A stretch of DNA of 5,018 nt from Pseudomonadota bacterium. GTDB taxonomy: Bacteria > Pseudomonadota > Gammaproteobacteria > Acidithiobacillales > Acidithiobacillaceae. A program made the position numbers and the translations under genes. The notes beneath the pieces were generated by a model. It ran no database searches. It was not told where the DNA came from and saw nothing but the letters and a program-made list of their open reading frames with translations. Position 1 is the first letter of the stretch; every line of letters begins with the position of its first letter. Location of the stretch: the NCBI GenBank assembly GCA_021827445.1, contig JAKAVW010000250.1, positions 1 through 5,018 on the forward strand. The letters are read 5' to 3'. Positions 1-5,018 of this stretch are shown in pieces.

Positions 1-702
1 CAATCGGGGAGCGACGTGGCCCGTGAGGCTGCGGCCATGGTGCTGAGTGACGACAACTTTGCCCATATCGCCACCGCCGTAGCGGAGGGGCGCCACATCT
101 ATGACAATATCCGGCGCACGACTTTCTTTATGCTGCCGGCCAATTTTGCGGAAGGGCTGGTGATTTTTTTCGCGGTGCTGTCGGGAATGACCCTGCCTGT
201 TACGCCACTGCAAATACTTTGGGTAAACACGATTACCGCCAGTACGCTGACCCTGGCCTTTGCGTTCATGGGGGCGGATCACGGCGTGATGGAGCGCAAA
301 CCGCGTCCGGCCTGGGAGGCGCTCATTCCGCGAGCGTTATGGTGGCGCATCGCCGGGTTGAGTACCTTTCTGGTCGTAACCGTCTTTGCGGTGTTTTTTG
401 GCGATGCGACACTGCACAGCGACAGCCATGCGCATACCCTGGCGGTGAATGCCCTGGTAGGCATGGAGGCCGGAATACTGCTGGCCATGTATGGGCGCCG
501 GCGTCATGACTGGGGAGATGTCGTCCTGGTGACTGCGATGTCAGCTGCGCTGGTTGCCCAGGGACTTTTCTCCTGTCTGCCATTTTTTCAGCGGGTATTC
601 GCGACAACGGCCATGGGGGGCGCGGATATGGGGATCATTGCCTTCTGTACGGCGTTGGCGTGGCTGGCTGGCAAGCTTGCGGTGCCGCCGCAGCCAACCT
701 GA
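1..702 (+). CDS. P-type cation-transporting ATPase, C-terminal part (5' truncated by window edge)
   Basis: This is the C-terminal 233 residues of a P2-type ATPase, an inner-membrane pump that moves cations using ATP. The frame is open from base 1, so the GTG at 16 is not the real start. Residues 3-20 carry the end of the P-domain hinge (GSDVAREAA, then VLSDDNF), followed by the EGR-x-IYDNIRR linker (30-39). Six hydrophobic segments follow, matching M5 to M10: about 42-61, 70-90, 112-132, 143-160, 168-193 and 202-222. By family alignment, the M5 ligand residues of the SERCA type are kept (N48, E51), and so are M6 N76 and T79. The M6 aspartate is alanine (A80), as I recall for CtpF-like pumps, so calcium specificity should not be assumed. 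The catalytic DKTG site and the nucleotide-binding domain lie upstream, outside the window. The gene converges on leuA with 89 bp between them. Family is sure; the transported ion is unknown. Confidence 0.93.
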   Translation, partial: QSGSDVAREAAAMVLSDDNFAHIATAVAEGRHIYDNIRRTTFFMLPANFAEGLVIFFAVLSGMTLPVTPLQILWVNTITASTLTLAFAFMGADHGVMERKPRPAWEALIPRALWWRIAGLSTFLVVTVFAVFFGDATLHSDSHAHTLAVNALVGMEAGILLAMYGRRRHDWGDVVLVTAMSAALVAQGLFSCLPFFQRVFATTAMGGADMGIIAFCTALAWLAGKLAVPPQPT

Positions 703-791
703 GGCGCACCGCCACGCTCGTGTTCATGCCAGGATAGAAACGTATCGTCATCGACTGAGAGGCGAAGTCCTGCGCGGGCAGAACACGGTAA
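703..791. other. Convergent intergenic gap between the ATPase gene and leuA
   Basis: These 89 bases separate the two stop codons. I see no ORF of interest and no GC-rich stem followed by a T-run on either strand. The only symmetry is a distant 6-bp pair, GTGTTC (720-725) and GAACAC (781-786), with 55 bases between, which is too weak to call. How transcripts from both sides end is not visible here. Confidence 0.6.
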
Positions 792-2495
792 TTAACGTAC
801 TCGCCGTTCTACCGATGTGCTCCATGCGTTATTTTTTTCGGCGGACCGGCCAATAGCGTTGAGTACCGCCTGTAAAGCGGCCTCAGTGGTATCCTCGCCA
901 AAGGCCACCGCAGACGTCGCACGGCCGTGATCCACACTGACCCGAACGCAGGCCATGGCGCGGGCGCTGGTACCACTACCGAGGGCATGCTGGTCGAACT
1001 GCTCCACCTCGGCACGCACGCCCCAACTCTGGATCAGGGCATCGACCAAGGCACCTACGGCGCCACTTCCCTTGCCCTGCAGAATATGCGGCCGTGGCTC
1101 CGGACCAACCACTACGGTCGCTGCGACCTGCTCCCCTTCCCGGCTGAGACGGTAACGTCGCAGGTGCCAATCCTCCGAGGTATGGCAGTAATGGCTCTCG
1201 AACAGGGCGAAAATCTGGGCTGAGCTGACTTCACCCGTCTCCTGTTCGGAAGTCGCCTGCACTACGGCGCTGAAGTCCTGCGCCAACCAGCGCGGCAAGG
1301 AAATACCGTGGTCGCGCTCCAGCACATGGGCGACACCGCCTTTCCCGGACTGGCTGTTGATGCGCACCACCTCCTCGTACCTACGCCCCAAATCCGCAGG
1401 ATCAATGGGCAGATAGGGCACCTCCCAGACAGCATCTTCCCGTCCCCGCCGATGGTGCATGCCCTTGCGAATGGCGTCCTGATGACTGCCGGAAAACGCC
1501 GTGTAGACCAGTCCGCCAAACCAGGGATGGCGCGGCGGCACAGCCATACCCGTACATGTGGTATAGATGTCTGCGATTTCCGTACCCATGGACATATCCA
1601 GTTGCGGATCAATGCCCTGAGAGTAAAGATTCATGGCCATGGTAAGGATATCCATGTTGCCGGTCCGCTCGCCGTTTCCGAATAGGGTGCCCTCTACCCG
1701 GTCGGCGCCGGCCAATACCGCAAGTTCCGCCGCCGCCACCGCGCAGCCGCGGTCATTGTGGTTGTGCACACTGATTTTCACGTGCTCTCGTCCGCGCAAG
1801 TGGTCGCAGAACCATTCAATCTGATCCGCGAAGACGTTGGGCATGGACGATTCGACGGTGGCGGGCAGGTTGAGGATCACCGCCTGCCCCTGGTCGGGCC
1901 GCCAGACCGCGTTGACCGCCTCGCAGATCTCCACTGCGTAGTCCGGCTCGGTGGCACTGAAGCTCTCCGGCGAATATTGAAAGACCCATTCCGTCTCTGG
2001 ATAGCGTACCGCTCCGGCCTTCACCCACTCCGCGCCACGTACGGCAATGGCTTTGATGCCCTCCCGATCCAGGCCAAACACCTGTTCGCGCTGGGCCGGG
2101 TTGGTGGAGTTGTAGACATGGACAATCGCCCGCCGCACCCCTTTCAAGGCCTCGTATGTGCGGTCAATCAGGGCTTCCCGCGCCTGGGTAAGCACCTGGA
2201 TGGTCACTTGCTCGGGGATACGATCTTCTTCAATGATGCGCCGCACAAAGTCGAAATCAGGATGGGAGGCGGCGGGAAAACCTACCTCGATCTCCCGAAA
2301 ACCCATACGTACGAGCAAATCGAACATCCGGAGCTTTTGCTCGACGCTCATGGGGGAAACCAGCGCCTGATTGCCATCGCGCAGATCGACACTGGTCCAA
2401 ACGGGCGCGTGGTGCATACGGCGGTTAGGCCAGCGCCGGTTCGGCTTGTGAACGGGCGCGAAGGCGCGGTAACGGCGGTAGTTGAAGGTTCCCAT
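792..2495 (-). CDS. leuA: 2-isopropylmalate synthase, class II (LeuA2 type)
   Basis: This cytoplasmic enzyme condenses acetyl-CoA with 2-oxoisovalerate to give 2-isopropylmalate, the first committed step of leucine synthesis. The 567-residue protein resembles the long form of Mycobacterium and Pseudomonas more than the E. coli form. Residues about 33-310 form the HMGL-like TIM barrel. DLRDGNQ (37-43) carries the catalytic Arg and the metal-binding Asp. VGFPAASHPDFDFVR (71-85) is typical, and HNHND (244-248) holds the two metal-binding His, followed by FGNGERTGN (272-280). The linker has YTAFSGSHQDAI (331-342) and INSQSGKGGVAH (379-390). Residues about 440-550 are the LeuA dimer/allosteric domain, where leucine feedback acts in this family, with GKGSGAVGAL (474-483) and AFGEDTTEAALQAV (531-544). 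The ATG at 2495 is supported by AGGAG (2506-2510) ten bases upstream and by the family-typical N terminus. It diverges from an Lrp-type gene. The last 15 or so residues are a tail beyond the conserved domain. Confidence 0.97.
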   Translation of the reverse strand: MGTFNYRRYRAFAPVHKPNRRWPNRRMHHAPVWTSVDLRDGNQALVSPMSVEQKLRMFDLLVRMGFREIEVGFPAASHPDFDFVRRIIEEDRIPEQVTIQVLTQAREALIDRTYEALKGVRRAIVHVYNSTNPAQREQVFGLDREGIKAIAVRGAEWVKAGAVRYPETEWVFQYSPESFSATEPDYAVEICEAVNAVWRPDQGQAVILNLPATVESSMPNVFADQIEWFCDHLRGREHVKISVHNHNDRGCAVAAAELAVLAGADRVEGTLFGNGERTGNMDILTMAMNLYSQGIDPQLDMSMGTEIADIYTTCTGMAVPPRHPWFGGLVYTAFSGSHQDAIRKGMHHRRGREDAVWEVPYLPIDPADLGRRYEEVVRINSQSGKGGVAHVLERDHGISLPRWLAQDFSAVVQATSEQETGEVSSAQIFALFESHYCHTSEDWHLRRYRLSREGEQVAATVVVGPEPRPHILQGKGSGAVGALVDALIQSWGVRAEVEQFDQHALGSGTSARAMACVRVSVDHGRATSAVAFGEDTTEAALQAVLNAIGRSAEKNNAWSTSVERRVR

Positions 2496-2503
2496 GGTGT
2501 TCC

Positions 2504-2510
2504 ATCTCCT
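2504..2510 (-). promoter_or_regulatory. Ribosome binding site of leuA
   Basis: Read on the minus strand this is AGGAGAT, with ten bases between AGGAG and the ATG at 2495. It is the only good Shine-Dalgarno match near the start and fixes the start codon. An out-of-frame ATG (2505-2503) overlaps it but is too close to be served by it. Confidence 0.75.
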
Positions 2511-2531
2511 GCGGCAAGTGACGATGGACGC

Positions 2532-2537
2532 AGTATA
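2532..2537 (-). promoter_or_regulatory. Candidate -10 element for leuA
   Basis: On the minus strand this reads TATACT, five of six matches to TATAAT. No good -35 box is visible 16-18 bases upstream, where the sequence is around AGCACC, so an activator may be needed or the site may be chance. Transcription starting about seven bases downstream would give a leader of roughly 30 bases, too short for a leucine attenuator or a T-box. Confidence 0.4.
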
Positions 2538-2559
2538 GGGAAGAAGTCGCCACAGGTGC

Positions 2560-2588
2560 TTGCGAATTGGGGCGGCAAAAGAGACTAT
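2560..2588 (+). promoter_or_regulatory. Weak candidate promoter for the Lrp-type gene
   Basis: TTGCGA (2560-2565) and GACTAT (2583-2588) are separated by 17 bases. Matches to consensus are only four of six and three of six, so this is tentative. If used, transcription would begin close to or inside the dyad at 2591-2605, which would suit negative autoregulation. TAATAT at 2627-2632 is a better hexamer but lies only six bases before the ATG. Confidence 0.2.
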
Positions 2589-2590
2589 GT

Positions 2591-2605
2591 CGCATGATTA
2601 TTGCG
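2591..2605. promoter_or_regulatory. 15-bp dyad, candidate operator in the leuA/lrp divergent region
   Basis: The sequence CGCATGATTATTGCG has outer arms CGCA and TGCG in perfect inverted symmetry about base 2598. An inner A/T pair also matches, and the centre is AT-rich. Lrp/AsnC regulators are known to bind imperfect 13-15 bp palindromes with AT-rich centres, often upstream of their own gene and a divergent target. The site is centred 41 bases before the regulator's ATG and about 60 bases upstream of the leuA -10 candidate. It is partly overlapped by a second, shorter symmetry, GCGC-ACTA-GCGC, at 2603-2614. Binding is inferred only. Confidence 0.35.
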
Positions 2606-2638
2606 CACTAGCGCCCATTAACGGAGTAATATTGTGCT

Positions 2639-3124
2639 ATGAAGTCGAAAGCCCCTACCATCGAATTAGATCGCTACGATCGCCGCATTCTCGAGGAACT
2701 ACAGCGCGACGGCGGACTTAGCAATCAGCGTCTCGCCGAGCGTATCGCTTTGTCCCCCTCCCCCTGCCTGCGCCGGGTGCAGGCGTTGGAAGAAGCCGGG
2801 ATCATCCGCGGGCGTGTGGCTCTGCTGGACCCGCAGCGTCTGGGCCTAGCGCTGATGGTGCTGATGCACATCAGCATGGACCGCCATACCCCCGAGCGCC
2901 TTGAGCATTTTGAAGCAGAAATCAGTCGCTCGCCGGAAGTGCTGGAGTGCTACCTCATCACCGGCCATGACGCGGATTACCAGATCAAGGTCGCGGTGCG
3001 CGATATGGAGCATTTTCAGGATTTTCTGCTCCATCGCCTGACGCGCATCGAGGGGGTGACCGGTGTGCATTCCAGCTTTGTGCTGCGCAGGGTGGTGGAT
3101 ACGACAGAGTTGCCGGTGTATTGA
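2639..3124 (+). CDS. Lrp/AsnC-family transcriptional regulator
   Basis: This 161-residue protein has the usual length for a single-unit Lrp/AsnC regulator, a cytoplasmic DNA-binding protein that senses amino acids. The N-terminal AsnC-type winged helix-turn-helix spans about 10-64. It begins with LDRYDRRILEELQRDG (10-25), then LSNQRLAERIALS (27-39) and the recognition helix around SPSPCLRRVQALEEAGII (39-56). The C-terminal RAM ligand-binding and oligomerisation domain spans about 70-150, with VLECYLITGHDADYQIKV (101-118) as the typical core and GVTGVHSSFVL (139-149) near its end. The ATG at 2639 follows an in-frame stop (TAA, 2627-2629). GGAG at 2623-2626 is a modest Shine-Dalgarno with a longish 12-base spacer. 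The gene diverges from leuA across 143 bp, so leuA and the gene itself are likely targets. The SPSPCLRR helix resembles global Lrp-like members, but whether the ligand is leucine cannot be told. Confidence 0.95.
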   Translation: MKSKAPTIELDRYDRRILEELQRDGGLSNQRLAERIALSPSPCLRRVQALEEAGIIRGRVALLDPQRLGLALMVLMHISMDRHTPERLEHFEAEISRSPEVLECYLITGHDADYQIKVAVRDMEHFQDFLLHRLTRIEGVTGVHSSFVLRRVVDTTELPVY

Positions 3125-3292
3125 TCACTGCTGCGGGGTGCGAATGTCCAGGACAGGCCCCATACCTTTATCCATCTTCGCGGCCACCCAAACCCTGTCT
3201 GGACAAGGCCCGGCAAGATGCCATCGACAGCTTTGCAGCCACCGAAGCGGCCAAACCGGCGGGTGCCCTTCGACGCTGCCGCGGTATTCCTC
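3125..3292. other. Convergent intergenic gap between the Lrp-type gene and the porin gene
   Basis: These 168 bases lie between two converging stop codons. Apart from the inverted repeat listed separately, I see no recognisable gene. A plus-strand frame open through this gap has no family signature, lacks a ribosome site and runs into the porin gene antisense. No stem followed by a T-run is visible for either flanking gene. Confidence 0.6.
3145..3205. repeat. Imperfect 12-bp inverted repeat
   Basis: TGTCCAGGACAGG (3145-3157) and CCTGTCTGGACA (3194-3205) are reverse complements except for one extra G in the left arm, with 36 bases between. The left arm is itself a short palindrome, TGTCC-A-GGACA. 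The pair lies 20 bases past the regulator's stop. It could form a transcript stem at the junction of two converging genes, or be the paired ends of a very small element. There is no T-run, and I see no target duplication next to it. Confidence 0.5.
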
Positions 3293-4579
3293 TCACGAAA
3301 AGCTATATTGCAGCATCAAGCGATCATCGATGAAGGTACCATGATAGCCCCCATAGGGATTGCTGTGATCGAGGGCGAGGCGATTACGCAGGGACAGACC
3401 TTTCCAGAAGCCGCCCGGGCTGTAGGTCACATCCAGGTAATTGGCGTCCACATTGGGCAGATAGGGCGCGGTATCATAGATGCTGTACGAATATTTGATG
3501 CGCACCTGGCGAAGGGGATGCAGCAAGAAACCGAATTTCCAGGCATGGCCCGAGGCGGACGCGTCCACCAGGCCGTAATCCATGATGCTGGTGTACAGAG
3601 GGTCGGCACTGTATTGCTGGGTATAGGGTGAGATGAAGCCCCCGTTGTACAAGGTCTGGCCGTTGGCCAGGGTCACGGCGCGGGAGGGAATCTGGTCATA
3701 TGCGGCGAAGATTTGCCCCGTCACACCGTCGAAATCTCCCTGAATCCCCGCCATACCGCCGTAGACCGTGGCATTCACCGGCCCCGCCAGTTGCGCGCCG
3801 TTAGCCCATTCCCGGGCATACTGAAAATCGGCGAAGGGCCGAAAATTCCCCATCAGGGTTGGAGTGGTGTAACCCAGAGTGCCGTAGAACATGTTCGTGA
3901 GACTATAAAAGCGGTAGAACCAGGCGGACGCGTGGACGCCCATGAGGTGCCCTTTGAGACCAAAGGCCAGGGTGCCGATGCTATTGTCGGGTAGATAGCT
4001 GTAATGATCATTGAAATTCAGCAGGGTCTGGCGTTGATAGTCAGCCTGAATGCGGTTTTTGAAGCGGAATTCACGGATACCGATGATCTGGAGATTTTTG
4101 ATGGGGGTCACCCGTATCGCTACCGCCTGAAAGGTGCTGGGGATCATGAAGGCGTCCGAGGGGTTCATCCACGGGGTATCGAGAAGCAGATTCCCCACCC
4201 GCAACTGCACCCACGGGTCTTGGTACTGTAGATAAGCCTGACCCAGAACGTTGAGGGAGGTGCGGTCACCCATAAGCAGAGGGTCCAGATGACTCTGCCC
4301 GCCGCCGGTGTCGTTGGCCCCCAGATCGTTGGCCGTGTAGAAAGCCACTGCCGCGCTTATCCCGTAGACGGGCGCCGTCTGCACCCGGAGCATGCCGCCC
4401 AGGGAATAGGCATACTTATCGGGCAGCGGCGATCCGCCATAGAGCTGATTGAAATAATAGGATCGAATGTCGCCGCTCACTTGGCTCTGCATGAGCCAAT
4501 CCTTGAGGGTTTCAGCATGGGATAAAACGGGAACCGCCAGAGTAGTGGAAAGAATCGCGGCTAAAATCGGTTTTTTCAT
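3293..4579 (-). CDS. OprD-like outer-membrane porin
   Basis: This 428-residue protein is a beta-barrel porin of the outer membrane. Residues 1-22 are a clean Sec signal peptide: MKK, a hydrophobic core, then SHA with likely cleavage before E23. The mature part has the alternating aromatic/hydrophobic strands of a barrel. Features like those of the OprD family are SGDIRSYYFN (35-44) at the first strand, the block VGNLLLDTPWMNPSDAF (128-144) with PSTFQAVAIRV (147-157), and DPLYTSIMDYG (326-336) before a GHAWKFGFLL strand (344-353). The last strand ends LMLQYSFS, with Phe second to last instead of last. Length fits OprD members, around 400-450. The ATG at 4579 has a strong AGGAG six bases upstream (4586-4590). 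A TDT transporter gene ends 78 bp upstream on the same strand, so co-transcription is possible; no terminator is seen between. Substrate cannot be read from the sequence; small anions or carboxylates would be a guess. Confidence 0.85.
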   Translation of the reverse strand: MKKPILAAILSTTLAVPVLSHAETLKDWLMQSQVSGDIRSYYFNQLYGGSPLPDKYAYSLGGMLRVQTAPVYGISAAVAFYTANDLGANDTGGGQSHLDPLLMGDRTSLNVLGQAYLQYQDPWVQLRVGNLLLDTPWMNPSDAFMIPSTFQAVAIRVTPIKNLQIIGIREFRFKNRIQADYQRQTLLNFNDHYSYLPDNSIGTLAFGLKGHLMGVHASAWFYRFYSLTNMFYGTLGYTTPTLMGNFRPFADFQYAREWANGAQLAGPVNATVYGGMAGIQGDFDGVTGQIFAAYDQIPSRAVTLANGQTLYNGGFISPYTQQYSADPLYTSIMDYGLVDASASGHAWKFGFLLHPLRQVRIKYSYSIYDTAPYLPNVDANYLDVTYSPGGFWKGLSLRNRLALDHSNPYGGYHGTFIDDRLMLQYSFS

Positions 4580-4657
4580 GACTATCTCCTTTTTCTATGC
4601 CTCGTTGATAAAGATATCGACACCCTAGGCACTGTCGGTGGCCCGGCGGCGCGCTTT
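4580..4657 (-). promoter_or_regulatory. Porin upstream region: strong ribosome site, weak promoter candidate
   Basis: The minus strand holds AAAAAGGAGAT just before the porin ATG, a strong translation signal. Farther up, CCGACA and TATCTT are spaced 16 bases apart and could be a weak promoter. No terminator-like stem with a T-run follows the transporter's stop codon, so read-through from it into the porin is equally possible. Confidence 0.3.
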
Positions 4658-5018
4658 TTAGCTTCTCAAGCGGTCCATGAGAGTTTCCTTACTGGAGCCA
4701 GAAGGGCTGCGCGGGTCGGTCTCCGACGAGCATTCCGGTTCCAGCATCCCCGTCTCTTCCGACAAACAAGGGGCGCGGAACAAGGAACCGGTCCACATGC
4801 CCACGAGGCTACGCTGGGTCACCACCCCCCAGAAGGCAGCCAGCATTACCGTGAACACGGCGCCCAGCACTAGGAAAGGCAGATAATGGGTGTCTTTGAA
4901 CAACAGATAGGTAGACGAATCGTAGACGCCCAGCGGGAAGGTGAAGCCCCACCAACCCATGTTGTAGGGTAGCCCCTCACCGAGATACCGCAGGGTAAAA
5001 AAGACTGCCATGCACAGC
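4658..5018 (-). CDS. TDT/SLAC1-family (TehA-like) transporter, C-terminal end (5' truncated by window edge)
   Basis: The last 119 residues of an inner-membrane protein of the tellurite-resistance/dicarboxylate transporter family are visible, which includes TehA, Mae1, Ssu1 and plant SLAC1. The frame runs open through the window end, so the ATG at 5011 is internal. Two hydrophobic segments are seen, about 18-40 and 46-66, matching the last two of the family's ten helices. The block LPYNMGWWGFTFPLGVY (16-32) is the strongest signature, with the GWWGFTFPLG core typical of the ninth helix. The second helix is followed by GSLFRAPCL (77-85), also usual near the family's C terminus. After that comes a hydrophilic, Ser/Glu-rich tail of about 34 residues. 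Members carry dicarboxylates, sulfite or other anions; the substrate here is open. The helix-5 gating Phe is outside the window. The porin gene follows 78 bp downstream. Confidence 0.88.
   Translation of the reverse strand, partial: LCMAVFFTLRYLGEGLPYNMGWWGFTFPLGVYDSSTYLLFKDTHYLPFLVLGAVFTVMLAAFWGVVTQRSLVGMWTGSLFRAPCLSEETGMLEPECSSETDPRSPSGSSKETLMDRLRS

Noticed and set aside
720..786. GTGTTC/GAACAC inverted pair between the ATPase gene and leuA as a terminator
   Set aside because: Only six bases pair, across a 55-base loop, with no T-run. This is expected by chance.
2428..2505. Short out-of-frame upstream start overlapping the leuA ribosome site, considered as a leucine leader peptide
   Set aside because: Its ATG touches the Shine-Dalgarno, it overlaps leuA coding sequence in another frame, it has no run of leucine codons, and the leader has no room for attenuator stems.
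1758..2597. Long open frame on the plus strand (279 codons) antisense to leuA and running into the divergent gap
   Set aside because: It lies almost entirely opposite a well-supported leuA with full motif conservation. Its product shows no family signature, and such mirror frames are expected in GC-rich coding DNA.
3121..3333. Small plus-strand frame across the gap after the Lrp-type gene, with an alanine/lysine-rich stretch that looks somewhat protein-like
   Set aside because: It starts at a TTG overlapping the regulator's end, has no ribosome site, runs into the porin gene antisense, and matches no family I recognise. A decayed gene fragment is possible but not supportable.
3218..3631. Plus-strand open frame opposite the 3' part of the porin gene
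   Set aside because: It is antisense to a porin with signal peptide, ribosome site and barrel pattern, and has no independent support.
3552..3935. Repeated GGCGGACGCGT within the porin gene
   Set aside because: The two copies are short, encode different reading contexts of the barrel, and are explained by biased codon use in Ala/Ser-rich strands.
4621..4657. GC-rich stretch just after the transporter stop as an intrinsic terminator
   Set aside because: The bases do not form a convincing stem and no T-run follows on the minus strand; the nearby A-run lies at the stop codon itself.

Overview
This window looks like ordinary chromosome from a GC-rich Gram-negative bacterium. The Gram-negative call rests on an outer-membrane porin with a clear signal peptide and a beta-barrel C terminus. 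The mix of a P2-type cation ATPase, a class-II (long) LeuA, an Lrp-type regulator, an OprD-like porin and a TDT/SLAC1 transporter would fit an acidophilic proteobacterium such as Acidithiobacillus. That genus is only an inference from gene style; no marker gene here fixes it.

Layout: bases 1-702 (+) are the C-terminal end of a P-type cation-transporting ATPase whose start lies outside the window. It converges on leuA (792-2495, -), a complete 2-isopropylmalate synthase. A 143-bp divergent intergenic region (2496-2638) separates leuA from an Lrp/AsnC-family regulator gene (2639-3124, +). It holds a good -10 element for leuA and a 15-bp dyad that could be the regulator's operator. A 168-bp convergent gap (3125-3292) carries an imperfect inverted repeat. 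An OprD-like porin gene (3293-4579, -) follows, and 78 bp upstream of it lies the 3' end of a TDT-family inner-membrane transporter gene (4658 to the window end, -).

How the genes may work together: leuA and the Lrp-type gene form a plausible regulator/target pair, with an amino-acid-sensing regulator facing the first committed enzyme of leucine synthesis. The transporter and the porin lie in the same direction and may be co-transcribed, which would pair an inner-membrane anion or dicarboxylate path with an outer-membrane pore. The ATPase is unrelated to both pairs.

I found no insertion sequence, CRISPR array, tRNA, rRNA or sign of a defence or other novel system. No gap between genes exceeds about 170 bp. 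The most useful leads are the leuA/lrp operator and the inverted repeat after the regulator gene.
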